From NCBI GenBank assembly GCA_965213595.1, contig CBDBZO010000002.1, positions 1,116,001 through 1,180,000 on the forward strand: a stretch of 64,000 nt of DNA, read 5' to 3'. Of this stretch, positions 51,319 through 62,100 are shown piece by piece. The stretch comes from JBCCFC01 sp965213595 (GTDB lineage Bacteria > Chloroflexota > Anaerolineae > Caldilineales > Caldilineaceae). Under the pieces are notes generated by a model. That model searched no databases, was not told the DNA's origin, and was given only the letters and a program-made list of their open reading frames with translations. The position numbers were made by a program, and so were the translations under genes. Within the stretch, counting starts at the first letter, position 1, and every line of letters begins with the position of its first letter.

Positions 51319-54300
51319 ATGCTGCGCAGAACCCATCTACGCCTGTTGATTGTGCTCGTCCTCTTCGCGGCGGGCCTTGTGCTGTTGAATCGCTACGAGC
51401 GGGCAACAGCCGCCCGTGCCGCCGACCTGCCCGCATTGCCCATCGAAGTGATCGGGCCGGACGGCTACACTGAAGAAGTCACGCTGACCGTTGAGAATCC
51501 CGACGGCATCGACCGGCTCTGGCTGCAAGTGCACCGCCCCGGCTACAACGACCAGACGACCAACGCCGCGCGCGGGGCCAAAGCGTCCGTGCGGATCAAC
51601 GGCGGCGAGTGGCTGGATTTGACGAACGAGACGGCGCAGGTCGCCGAGCCGGAGGCCAGCTACGGGGGCATCGGCGGCGGCTACCACACGCTGCGCCTCA
51701 GCGTGCCCGCCGCGGACGTGCGCGCGGGCGAGAACACCGTTGAGTTTCGCTTCAACGGCACGGATAGCCTCACTTCAGGGTATCGCGTGCTGGCGCTCAA
51801 CTTTCTGCGCGGGGGCGACAAAGTCCTGCCGGGCAGCGCCTTTGGATACGATGATCCCTCGACGTGGCAGCCGCCGCTGCCCGGCGCGGATGACATCGCC
51901 GCGGGCAAAGCGCTGTGGGAGAACGCCCCGCTGGTGGAGTCGCCCATGGTCGATTCGCCGGCGCTGCGGGCGTCCTGTGCGGGCTGCCACGCGCAAGACG
52001 GGCGCGACCTGAAGTATTTCAACTACTCGAACTGGTCGATCATCGAGCGCAGCAAGTTTCACAGCCTGAGCCAGCAGGAAGCCGAGCAGATTGCCTCCTA
52101 CATCCGCTCGCTGGACGCGCCCGCGCCCGCAACCGCGCGCCCGTGGAACCCGCCCTACCAGCCGGGGCCGGGGCTGGACGACAAGCCCGTTGAGGAGTGG
52201 GCAGCGGGCGCGGGGTTGGAATGGGTGCTGGACAAGGATGCGGAGATGCTGCCCTTCTTGTTCCCCAACGGCACCAGCGAGGCCGCGATTGCCGAGGTCG
52301 TCTCCACGCGGGGCACGCTCAACATGCGCGAGCTGCCGATTGCGCTGCAGCTGCCGGATTGGAACGCCTGGCTGCCCGAAGTGCACCCCGTCGATATCTG
52401 GGGCGAAGCGTTCAACGGCGAGGAGCCCAATCAGGCCTACCTCAACGCGCGCACGGCGCTGGTCAACGGCGGCGCAGAGCGGATGCGCACGGAACAGCAG
52501 GCAATTTATGCTGGGGAGCTGCGCGGTGTGTTGGACGACGTGCGCAGTAGCGTGAATAAGTTTGTAAAGCAAGGGGGCGCACAGCCCTGCCGCGATGCCA
52601 ACATCTACAGCGCTCGCGGCTGGCAGATGTTGGGCATCACCGGCCCGCCCGCCAATCTGGAAAACGGCGACCCCAACGCTTGCGAAGTGCCCCTGCGCGC
52701 CATCAACCATTGGAACGCCATCAAGCAGTGGGAGCTCTTCCAGGAATTTGGGCTGGAGGACGCCACCGACGAAGTGTACCCCTACGGCGAGCCGCGCAGC
52801 TGGGTGGGCCAGCATCGGCACGTCTTCGAGATGGCGCCGCACCGCAGCGCCAACGATTCTTTCCGCTTCCAGCACCAGGATGACCTGATTGGTTCCTACT
52901 TCAACACAGCGTGGTATCAGCTGCAGGTCATCTTGCAGGCGGGCAACCGCGACCCGCGCAACCACCGCCCGCCGGACTGGAAGTACACGCTGGACCACCT
53001 GCGCCTTGCCTCGCGCAATTCGGGCCAGTGGCATCCGCTGCGCCACACCTCCAACTACGTCAAGATGATCCAGAACCTGGATATGCGCCCGCCCAACGGC
53101 CTGGAGGCCAAGCTGGAGCATCCGCTGGGGAGCGACCGCGGCCCCAACAGCGAGGGCTGGTGGCTCTGGCACGTCAACCCCGTGTGGTTTGTCGTAGGCA
53201 CGGACTGGCCGTCGAACGGGACGACCTACATGTCGCCCAAGCTGGACGAGGTGGAGCCGGGGCTGCGCGTGCGCGTGCTCAACGCGGTGATGGCGACGTG
53301 GCTGGAGAAAAGCACGAGCTATGCGCCCGACGAGTGGGATCGCTGGCCGTCGGGCCAATCCGGGCCGCAGAAGATCGATGCCGTCGACTACGCGCCCCAG
53401 CCCTGGAACGGCAGCGGCAAGCTCTTTGATCGCGAGCACCTCTCCGAGCCCATCTTCCGCCTCGTGCCCTACTTCCGCAGCGTCGGCGTGAGCGACCAGA
53501 TCGCGAACGACCTGGCCGACTGGGGCGCGTCGATGTGGCCCCGCGGCGATTGGGCCTCGCTCAAGGGCGAAGGCGCGACGATTGGCGCGGGCCGTGGGCT
53601 GGTGGGCGAGTATTTTGCCGACCGCGACTTCACCGAGCTCAAGCTGACGCGCGTCGACCCGGTGATTGATTTGAGCTGGAGCGGCGGCGAATCGCCGCAT
53701 CCGGAGATTGGCGACGACAACTTTGGCGTGCGCTGGGCGGGCCAGGTGCAGCCCAAGTTTAGCGGGCCGGTGACCTTTCACACCGTTTCAGACGACGGCG
53801 TGCGCCTGTGGGTGAACGGCCAGCTTCTGATCGACGAGTGGCGGGGCGGCAACAACATCCAAGGCAGCGGCACGATTGAGCTACAGACAAATCGGCAGTA
53901 CGACATCGTGCTCGAATACCGCGAGGACACCGGCGCGGGCTATGTGCGGCTCGATTGGGAAAGCGCTGAATTGATGCGCGAACTCGTCCCCGCCTCGCAG
54001 CTCTACCCAGGCCCCAACGCGCCCGCGCCAACGGCCACGCCCCAGCCCACGCCGCGCCCGACCTCGTCGCCCGCGCCGCAGCCGACGACCCAGCCGACGG
54101 CCCAGCCCACGGGCCAACCGACAGCCGAGCCGGTGGAGATGGCAGTGATGCGCTTCACCCTCGTCGACGCCGAGACGGACGAGGATATCCGAGCGCTGCT
54201 CGATGGCGACGTGCTCAACCTCGCTACGCTGCCCACGCGCAACCTGAGCGTGCGCGCCGAGACCGAGCCGAGCCGAGTCGGCAGCGTCGAGTTCGCGCTC

Positions 54301-55356
54301 AACGGCGAAGTCGTGCAGACGGAGAACGGCGCGCCCTACGCGATTGCCGGCAATGAGGGCAACGACTACAACGGGTGGACGCCGCCGCTGGGCGGGCACG
54401 AGCTGGTCGCCACGCCGTATGAGAAGGCCTACGCCCAGGGCGCAACCGGCACGGCGCTGCGCATCATCTTCACGGTCGTCGACGAAGCCGACGCGACGCC
54501 TGAACCGACGGCCAGCCCCACGCCCCTTCCCACGCCGGAAGTGCGCCAGCCCGGCCTGCGCTACGCCTACTACGAAAGCGAGTTCAAGCAGCTGCCGGAC
54601 TTTGACGCGCTTGTGCCCGTCGCCGAGGGCGAAGTCGACACCTTCACGCTCGACGTGCGCCAGCGGGACGACGACATCGCCCTGCGCTTCACGGGCTGCG
54701 TCGACGTGCCAATCGACGGCGCGTACACTTTCTACACGACTTCGGACGACGGCACGCAGCTCTTTGTCAACGGCGAGCTCATCGTCAACAACGATGGCCA
54801 GCACGCGGCGAGGGAGCGTCGCGAACAGGTGGCGCTGAACGCGGGCGCGCACGCGATTGAGTTGACCTTCTTTGAGCACAGGGGCCGCGAAGTGCTGGAC
54901 GTGCGGTGGAGCGGGCCGGGCATCGACAAGCAGGCAGTGCCGAGCAGCGCGCTTTCGCTAAACGGCTGCGAGGACGCGCCGGAGCCAGACGACGCGCGGG
55001 TGAGCGGCTTCCTGTTTGTGGACAGCAACGGCAACGGCGAGCAGGACGAGGGCGAGCCCGGCCTGGCGAACGTAACCATCACGCTGACCGAAGTGGAGAG
55101 CGGCGCAAGCTACAGCGCAACCACCGACGCCGATGGCTACTACGCCTTTGTCGGCATCAGCGAAATGGGCGTCTACACCGTGAGCATGGCGCTCTCGCCA
55201 AGCTACGCCGCCGTGAGCAGCAGCACGCTGGAACTCATCATCGACGACAGCGGCAACCTCAACGCGCCCGCGCTGGGCGTGATCGACGCCGGGGGCAAGC
55301 AGCCCGTCTTCGACGAAAGCGACAGCGTTTTCCTGCCGCTGGTGGTGGGCGAGTAA
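51319..55356 (+). CDS. Large secreted cytochrome c-type protein with two PA14 domains
   Basis: A 1345-residue protein from ATG 51319, with ggaga upstream. After an N-terminal signal or anchor (LLIVLVLFAAGLVLLNRY), a beta domain leads to one heme-binding motif CAGCH at residues 220-224 (SCAGCHAQDGRDLKYFNYSN). The large following region (to about 750) is shared with the next gene and has no name known to me. Then come PA14 (about 760-900), a Pro/Thr linker, an Ig-like domain (about 942-1050), a second PA14 (about 1080-1205), an SdrD_B-like domain with a Ca-binding-type loop (DSNGNGEQDEGEPG, about 1228-1325) and the tail SVFLPLVVGE. I infer a surface redox or carbohydrate-oxidising protein bound to polysaccharide; this is not established. 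Confidence 0.75.
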   Translation: MLRRTHLRLLIVLVLFAAGLVLLNRYERATAARAADLPALPIEVIGPDGYTEEVTLTVENPDGIDRLWLQVHRPGYNDQTTNAARGAKASVRINGGEWLDLTNETAQVAEPEASYGGIGGGYHTLRLSVPAADVRAGENTVEFRFNGTDSLTSGYRVLALNFLRGGDKVLPGSAFGYDDPSTWQPPLPGADDIAAGKALWENAPLVESPMVDSPALRASCAGCHAQDGRDLKYFNYSNWSIIERSKFHSLSQQEAEQIASYIRSLDAPAPATARPWNPPYQPGPGLDDKPVEEWAAGAGLEWVLDKDAEMLPFLFPNGTSEAAIAEVVSTRGTLNMRELPIALQLPDWNAWLPEVHPVDIWGEAFNGEEPNQAYLNARTALVNGGAERMRTEQQAIYAGELRGVLDDVRSSVNKFVKQGGAQPCRDANIYSARGWQMLGITGPPANLENGDPNACEVPLRAINHWNAIKQWELFQEFGLEDATDEVYPYGEPRSWVGQHRHVFEMAPHRSANDSFRFQHQDDLIGSYFNTAWYQLQVILQAGNRDPRNHRPPDWKYTLDHLRLASRNSGQWHPLRHTSNYVKMIQNLDMRPPNGLEAKLEHPLGSDRGPNSEGWWLWHVNPVWFVVGTDWPSNGTTYMSPKLDEVEPGLRVRVLNAVMATWLEKSTSYAPDEWDRWPSGQSGPQKIDAVDYAPQPWNGSGKLFDREHLSEPIFRLVPYFRSVGVSDQIANDLADWGASMWPRGDWASLKGEGATIGAGRGLVGEYFADRDFTELKLTRVDPVIDLSWSGGESPHPEIGDDNFGVRWAGQVQPKFSGPVTFHTVSDDGVRLWVNGQLLIDEWRGGNNIQGSGTIELQTNRQYDIVLEYREDTGAGYVRLDWESAELMRELVPASQLYPGPNAPAPTATPQPTPRPTSSPAPQPTTQPTAQPTGQPTAEPVEMAVMRFTLVDAETDEDIRALLDGDVLNLATLPTRNLSVRAETEPSRVGSVEFALNGEVVQTENGAPYAIAGNEGNDYNGWTPPLGGHELVATPYEKAYAQGATGTALRIIFTVVDEADATPEPTASPTPLPTPEVRQPGLRYAYYESEFKQLPDFDALVPVAEGEVDTFTLDVRQRDDDIALRFTGCVDVPIDGAYTFYTTSDDGTQLFVNGELIVNNDGQHAARERREQVALNAGAHAIELTFFEHRGREVLDVRWSGPGIDKQAVPSSALSLNGCEDAPEPDDARVSGFLFVDSNGNGEQDEGEPGLANVTITLTEVESGASYSATTDADGYYAFVGISEMGVYTVSMALSPSYAAVSSSTLELIIDDSGNLNAPALGVIDAGGKQPVFDESDSVFLPLVVGE

Positions 55357-55529
55357 TCGCGCTTGGCGCAGCAGGGGTTGATTCGGTGCGGCGCGTGCCT
55401 TCGCGCTTACCCAGTTAACTTGCAACGTAAACAAGGAACGACCGAGCGTTCCCGCAGCGGGAGCGCTCGGCGCCAATCAACGGAAGCGCCAGGGAATTTT
55501 GTCCAATCAACTCGTTTGGGGAGTCAACA

Positions 55530-58500
55530 ATGAGCGTCGGTAAAAAACAGGTGTATACGTGGATCGGCGTGGTGCTGCTGGCCGCAGCGGGCTTGGTGCT
55601 GCTGGATCGCTACGGCGCAGAGCCAGTCGCTCGCGCCGCCGAGGGGGCTACGCTGCCGCTGGAGGTGATCGGGCCGGATGATTATGTCGAAGCGCTGGGC
55701 TTCACCCTCGGCGATCCTGCTGCCGCGGAGCGGCTCTACCTGCAGCTCCATCGCCCCGCCTACCGCGACGCCTCCACCAATCCGGGGCGCGGCCCCAAGG
55801 CCTCGATCCGCCTCAACGGCGGCGACTGGGTGGGGCTGACCAACGAGAGCGTTCGGTGCCTGGCGCACGAAGCGGCTTACGGCTGCCTGAGCGGGGCCTA
55901 CCACACGCTGCGGCTCACGGTTGCGCTGGAGCAGCTGGGCGCGCCGGGGCTGCAAGCGGGAATGAATACGATTGAATTCCGCTTCAACGGCACGGACAAC
56001 TTCACCATCGGCTACCGCGTGCTGGACGTAGATGTGCTGGACGCGGGCGACAACAAGCTGCTTGACATCAGCCAGTTTGCCCAGGACGACCCGTCGACGT
56101 GGCAGCCGCCGCTGAGCGGCGCGGAGGACACTGCCGCGGGCGCGGCGCTGTGGTCGGGCGCGGCGCTGGTCGACCATCCGGGTGGCCCGAACATCAAGGC
56201 GACCTGTACCGGTTGCCACGCCCAAGATGGACGCGACCTGAAGTACTTCAACTACTCCAACTGGTCGATTATCGAGCGCAGCAAGTTTCACGGCTTGAGC
56301 CAGCAGGAGGGCGAGCAGATCGCCTCCTACATCCGCGCGCTGGATGCGCCCGCGCCGTCGAGCGCCCGCCCCTGGAACCCGCCCTATCAGCCGGGGCCGG
56401 GGCTGGACAGCCGACCCGCCGAGGAGTGGGCGGCGGGCGCGGGCTTGGCGCGGGTGCTTGAAACGGACGCCGACATGCTGCCCTTCCTCTTGCCCAACGG
56501 CACGAGCCCCGAAGCCGCGCGCGGGGCGCTAGCTCAGCCCGTCAACCACCGTGAGCTGCCGCTTTCGATTCAGATGCCGGACTGGAACGAGTGGCTGCCG
56601 GAGGTGCACCCCGTTGACGCGCTGGGCGAAGACAATTTCTACAGCAACGACTACGGCGTCACCAAAGACAGCATATTTGACACGTACATGGATGTGCACG
56701 AGCAGTATGAAGCCGACCCAACCAGTTGGCGAGTTCGAAGTAATCTGGAGTTTTTCATGGCGCGCGTTCACGGGGCGCTGGGCGGCAAAATCCAGACAAA
56801 GGCACGCAACAACCCCTCCGCCGCGGAGCAGGCCGCGTACGAGGTGCAGAATCGCGCCGTGCGCCATTGGGCAAGCGTGAAGCAGTGGGAAATCATGCAG
56901 GAGTATGGGCTGGAGGATCGGGGCCAGGAGCTGCTTGAGGCTGCTGCCCCCAACGTGCCCGTTGAGAATCGCCAGTGGCTGGTCGACGCCCGCAGCGTCT
57001 TCGAGCTGGCGCCGCACCGCACGGCTGGCTTCAACAACACCAACCTTCAGCACCAGGATTTTCTGACGGGCAAATATTTTTCCACGGCCTGGTACGAGCT
57101 TCAGGTCGTGCTCAACACGGGCGTCGGTTACAGCAGCCACACGCTGGCCCCCGTCGACTGGAACTACCAGCCCAGCCACGTCGCCAATCTCTACGCCCAA
57201 GCCGACGGGCCGGCGCATCCCCTGCGCCTGGCGGCGACGCTCGCCACGCAAACGCGCGCCTACGCCCATCGGACGCCAGAAGGGCCGGGCTGGGGAACCA
57301 GACAGATGCACCCCGCCCGCTACGTGCCCCTCCACACACAGGCGGGCCGCACGCTGGATACGCTCGACCCTGCCCTGCGCGCCGCCGTCTACGATGCGCT
57401 GCTGGCCAACACAATGAATCTCTACGAGCAGTTCGAGCCAGGCGATTGGCCGCGCAGTGCGGCGGATGATCCCTACCACCACGTGAGCGGTGAGATCGAG
57501 CCGGCGTCGTACGTGCCGCAGCGGTTGGAGCCACACCAAATCGACTCCCGCAACCACGTCGGTCAGTGGGCGGATTCGTGGTACAGCATGGTTCCCGTCT
57601 TTCGCGAGGCGGGCGTGAGCGAGGCCACGCTCAGCCGCGTCATCGACTGGGGCGCATCCGTCTGGCCGCGGGGCGATTGGGAAGCGCTGCGCGGCGACCC
57701 CAGCACCGTGCCGCCATCGCCAACCAGTACGCCGCAGCCAACCAGTACGCCGCAGCCAACCAGTACGCCGCAGCCAACGGCTCCGCCCGCACCAAGCGCA
57801 ACGCCCGCCCCGACAAATCTTCCACCCGCTAAGCTTGCCGTGACGGACTTCATCTTGGTTGACGCCGACGCGGGCAAGGACATTCAACCGCTGGTCGACG
57901 GCGACGTGCTCAACCTGGCGACGCTGCCCACGCGCAACCTGAGCGTGCGCGCCAATACCGCGCCGGGCACGGTTGGCAGCGTGCGCTTCGTGCTGAACGG
58001 CCAGCCCGTGCAGACGGAGAACATCCTGCCCTACTCGCTGGCCGGTAACACCGCCAGCAATGACTACCTGCCCTGGACGCCCGCCGCCGGTGAACATAAC
58101 CTGGTGGCGATTCCCTACAGCGAGCCACGCGGCCAAGGCGCAGCGGGCCAAGCGCTGACGGTGCGCTTTCAAGTGATCGACGAAGCCGCGCCCGACGGTC
58201 AGCTGCGCTACGCCTACTACGAAGGCGACTTCCGCCAACTGCCCAATTTCGCACGGCTGACGCCCGTGGCCGAAGGCCAAAGCGACGGCTTCCCGCTCGA
58301 CGTGCGCCAGCGGGACGAAGACTTTGCCCTGCGCTTTACGGGCTGCATAAATGTGCCTCGCGACGGCGAGTACACCTTCTTTACCACTTCAGACGACGGC
58401 ACGCAGCTCTTCGTCGACGGCCAGATGGTTGTCAACAACGACGGGCTGCATTCGGCCCGCGCACGCAGCGGGCAGGTGCAGTTGAGCGCCGGGTCGCACG

Positions 58501-59015
58501 CCATCGAGCTAACCTTCTTTGAGCACCTGGGCCGGGAAGTGCTGGTGGTGCAGTGGAGCGGGCCGGGCGTGGATAAGGAGCCGCTGCCCGCCAGCGCCCT
58601 CAGCACGGAGGGCTGTGTCGCCAGCCTGACGCTGGATGTGGTGCAGGTCAACGGCTTGGTCTACCTGGATGAAAACAACAGCGGCGAGCAGGAGGAGGAC
58701 GAGCCGGGTTTGGCGGGCGCGACGGTGACGCTAAGCGAACCGACGAGCGGCGAGCGCCACGTGGCGATCACAAACGTGGACGGCTACTACGGCGTGGGGG
58801 GCGTGGGCCAGGGGAATTTCGAGGTCGAGGTAACGCCGCGGGCGGGCTATGAAGCACTGGGCGGCGCCACGCTGGAGCTGACGCTGGCCGACAGCGGCCA
58901 CATCAACGCCCCTGCGCTGGGCTTGCTGCGCGTGGGCAATGGTGGGCCATTGCCTAGTGCCCCAGATGTGGAAGAAATTGATAGCGTCTTCCTGCCGCTG
59001 GTGGCGGGGCAGTAG
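55530..59015 (+). CDS. Paralogous secreted cytochrome c-type protein with one PA14 domain
   Basis: A 1161-residue paralogue of the preceding product. N-terminal anchor (TWIGVVLLAAAGLVLLDRYG), heme motif CTGCH at residues 226-230, and the same unnamed region to about residue 720 with shared strings such as NYSNWSIIERSKFH. It lacks the first PA14 domain and goes straight to a TPQPTS repeat linker (about 728-765), Ig-like (about 768-885), PA14 (about 890-1015), SdrD_B-like (about 1035-1135) and the tail SVFLPLVAGQ. It lies 173 bases after its paralogue, which points to tandem duplication. Function inferred only as above. Confidence 0.75.
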   Translation: MSVGKKQVYTWIGVVLLAAAGLVLLDRYGAEPVARAAEGATLPLEVIGPDDYVEALGFTLGDPAAAERLYLQLHRPAYRDASTNPGRGPKASIRLNGGDWVGLTNESVRCLAHEAAYGCLSGAYHTLRLTVALEQLGAPGLQAGMNTIEFRFNGTDNFTIGYRVLDVDVLDAGDNKLLDISQFAQDDPSTWQPPLSGAEDTAAGAALWSGAALVDHPGGPNIKATCTGCHAQDGRDLKYFNYSNWSIIERSKFHGLSQQEGEQIASYIRALDAPAPSSARPWNPPYQPGPGLDSRPAEEWAAGAGLARVLETDADMLPFLLPNGTSPEAARGALAQPVNHRELPLSIQMPDWNEWLPEVHPVDALGEDNFYSNDYGVTKDSIFDTYMDVHEQYEADPTSWRVRSNLEFFMARVHGALGGKIQTKARNNPSAAEQAAYEVQNRAVRHWASVKQWEIMQEYGLEDRGQELLEAAAPNVPVENRQWLVDARSVFELAPHRTAGFNNTNLQHQDFLTGKYFSTAWYELQVVLNTGVGYSSHTLAPVDWNYQPSHVANLYAQADGPAHPLRLAATLATQTRAYAHRTPEGPGWGTRQMHPARYVPLHTQAGRTLDTLDPALRAAVYDALLANTMNLYEQFEPGDWPRSAADDPYHHVSGEIEPASYVPQRLEPHQIDSRNHVGQWADSWYSMVPVFREAGVSEATLSRVIDWGASVWPRGDWEALRGDPSTVPPSPTSTPQPTSTPQPTSTPQPTAPPAPSATPAPTNLPPAKLAVTDFILVDADAGKDIQPLVDGDVLNLATLPTRNLSVRANTAPGTVGSVRFVLNGQPVQTENILPYSLAGNTASNDYLPWTPAAGEHNLVAIPYSEPRGQGAAGQALTVRFQVIDEAAPDGQLRYAYYEGDFRQLPNFARLTPVAEGQSDGFPLDVRQRDEDFALRFTGCINVPRDGEYTFFTTSDDGTQLFVDGQMVVNNDGLHSARARSGQVQLSAGSHAIELTFFEHLGREVLVVQWSGPGVDKEPLPASALSTEGCVASLTLDVVQVNGLVYLDENNSGEQEEDEPGLAGATVTLSEPTSGERHVAITNVDGYYGVGGVGQGNFEVEVTPRAGYEALGGATLELTLADSGHINAPALGLLRVGNGGPLPSAPDVEEIDSVFLPLVAGQ
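57724..57778 (+). repeat. Three 18-base tandem repeats in linker
   Basis: accagtacgccgcagcca repeats three times and encodes TPQPTS units of the linker in the second cytochrome-type protein. Slippage here would change linker length without shifting the frame. Confidence 0.9.
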
Positions 59016-59194
59016 AGCGAGCCAGCAGGGCGAAGCCAGCCGTTGAGGCAGGATTAACGTCATCTTGACCAGCTGAACGTGGTTGGTGTCGCTATCCACT
59101 CATGGATGGCTTGACTGCTGTAACTCGGGCAGCGATAGCCCCGACGGGTCCAAAGCGTCGTGTAAGTACAATTTGAATGTAAAGGAGAACTCCA

Positions 59195-62100
59195 ATGAAT
59201 TTTTCCATTCGTCGTTTGTCGATTGCGCTGCTGTGGGTGACGGTTCTTTGTCTGACAGCCGCATCCGCCGGACCATCTGCCACTGGCACCGCACCCGCTG
59301 ATCCCGTCCGCAAGCAAGCCCACGTCGCCGTCGCACAGGGCGGCACGGTCAGCGGTGAGTTGGTCAAGTGGCATCCCGTCACGGTTGGTTTTGCTGGCCC
59401 CACGGCCAGCGAAACCGACAACAGCCCCAATCCCTTCCTCGACTATCGCTTGACGGTAACCTTTAGCGGGCCGGGCGGACGCACGCACGTGGTGCCCGGC
59501 TTCTTTGACGGCGACGGCAATGGCGGTGGCAACGGCAACGTTTGGCGCGCCCGCTTTGCGCCCGATGCGGCGGGCCAGTGGACGTACACTGCGTCGTTCC
59601 GCAGCGGCAACAATGTCGCCGTGAGCCTGGACGCCAGCGCCGGCTCGCCCGCGAGCTTTGATGGCGCAACGGGTAGCTTTAGCGTGGCCGACCGCGACGG
59701 CAGCGCGCCCGGCTTCCTCAAGTGGGGCCGTCTGGAGTACGTGGGCCAGCACTATCTCAAATTTGCCGACGGGCCGCACTGGATCAAGGGCGGCGTCGAC
59801 AGCCCGGAAAGCTTTATGGGCTACGCCGACTTTGACAACACCATCGATCAGGGCTGCAAAGGCATCGTGCACGAGTACGGGCCGCACGTGCAGGATTGGC
59901 AACCTGGCGACCCGACGTGGACGGGCGAGGACGGCGTCAGCGGCAAGGGCAAGGGCATCATCGGCGCGTTGAACTACTTGAGCAGCGAGCAGGTCAACTC
60001 GATCTACTTCCTGCCCATGAACCTGGGCGGCGACGGCTGCGAGACCTACCCCTTTGTGGGCGCCAGCGGCAGCGACTTCGACAACACCCACTACGACATC
60101 TCCAAGCTGTCGCAGTGGAACACGGTGCTGGCCCATGCGCAGGAGCAGGGCATCGCACTGCAGATTGTGCTCAACGAGACCGAGGCGGAGAACGAGCAGT
60201 GGCTCGATGGACGCGAGTTGACCACCCAACGCAAGCTCTTCTATCGCGAACTGGTGGCGCGCTTTAGCTACCTCTCGGCCATCAAGTGGAACCTCTGTGA
60301 GGAGACGGACAACTTTGGCTCCACCCGGCTCAAGCAGTTCGCCGACTACATCAGCGCGCTGGATTGGGCCGAGCACCAGATGACCGTCCACATCACCCCC
60401 AACAAGCTGGACACCTACGACGCGCTGCTCGGCAACCCCAACTTCGACGCCACCTCGATTCAGTACGCGCCGGAACTGGCCAATGACCACGTCGAGACGA
60501 TGCGCCAGCGCTCGGCGGATGCCGGTCGCCCGTGGGTGATCGACATGGACGAGAACAACCCGGCGGGCGAAGGTCTCAACGACACCAACGCGCCGGAGCT
60601 GCGCAAGGAAGTTCTCTACGATGTCTACTTCAGCGGCGGCAACATCGAGTGGTATTTTGGCAAATATGAGCTGCCGCTGGGCGGTGACCGGGACACGGAA
60701 AATTTCCGCACGCGCGAAGAGATGTATCGCTACATGTGGTCGGCCCGCGCCTTTATGCAGGAGAATCTGCCCTTCTGGGAGATGGAGCCCGCCGATGATC
60801 TGCTCGGCGGCGAGGATCAGAGCTTTGGCGGCGGCCAGGTCTTTGCCAAGCCGGGCGAGGTCTACGCCGTCTATTTCCCAGTTACCAGCAGCGAAAGCGC
60901 GCTGCTGGATCTGAGCGACGCAGCCAGCGAATCGAGCTTCACCGTGCGCTGGTTTAACCCACGGAGCGGCCAGTTCGAGGGCAGCGCAAAAACCGTCAGC
61001 GGCGGCGGCGCGCTTGGCATCGGCATTCCGCCCGGCGATCAGCTTGAGGACTGGGTGCTGCTCGTGCAGCGCAGCGGCGGCCCCGCCCCCACCTTCACCC
61101 CGCAGCCCACCTCCACCCCGCTGCCGACCAGCCCGCCGCAGCCCACGGCCACGCCGCCGGCGGCCAGCCCCACGCCCACCACGCCGCCCAGCGGCAGCGC
61201 CGTCGTGGTGAGCCTCACGCTGGTCAACGCCGACACGAATCAGGACATTCGGCAGCTTGTGGACGATGACACCATCAACTTTGCCGAGCTGCCCACCCGC
61301 AATCTCAACGTGCGCGCCAACACCAGTCCCGCCGTGGTTGATCAGCTGCGCTTTGCTTACGATGACGACGACAACTATCAGACGGAAAACAACCCGCCCT
61401 ATACGCTGGGCGACCGCAACGGCGACTACGACGCGTGGACGCCCTCGCTGGGCGAACACACGCTGCGCGCCGTGCCCATTGTGAATGGCCAAGAGGGCAC
61501 GGCGCTCACGGTCAACTTCACCGTGGTCGACAACGCCTCGCAGCCAACGCCGACCCCGGTGGCGGATGAAGGCGTGCGCTATGCCTATTACGAAGGCGAT
61601 TTCCGCCAGCTGCCGGACTTTGATGCGCTCGTCCCCGTGGCCGAGGGCGAGACCGACGCCTTCACCCTAGATGTGCGTCAGCGCGACGATGACTTCGCCC
61701 TGCGCTTTGAAAGCTGCCTCACCGTGGAAACCGCGGGCACGTACACCTTCTACACCCGCTCGGACGACGGCACGCAGCTCTTCGTCGACGGAGGGCTCGT
61801 GGTCAACAACGACGGGCAGCACGCAGCCAGGGAACGCAGCGGGCAGGTTACGCTGGAGGCAAGCACTTATGCCCTCGAGGTGATTTTCTTCGAGCACCTG
61901 GGCAAAGAGGTGTTAGACGTATTGTGGAGCGGACCGGGCGTCAGCAAGCAGCCCATCCCCACTGGCGTGCTCTCGACCCGCGGCTGCGAGACGAGCCAAC
62001 CGCAGAGCGCGCTGGTCAGCGGCTTCCTTTTTGTGGACGAGAACAACAACGGTCAGCAGGACGAGAACGAGCCGGGCCTGGAGGCAGCGACCGTTACGCT

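Noticed and set aside
57724..57778. CRISPR-like short repeats
   Set aside because: The units are contiguous 18-base coding repeats without spacers. No cas genes or spacer-repeat structure occur anywhere in the window.
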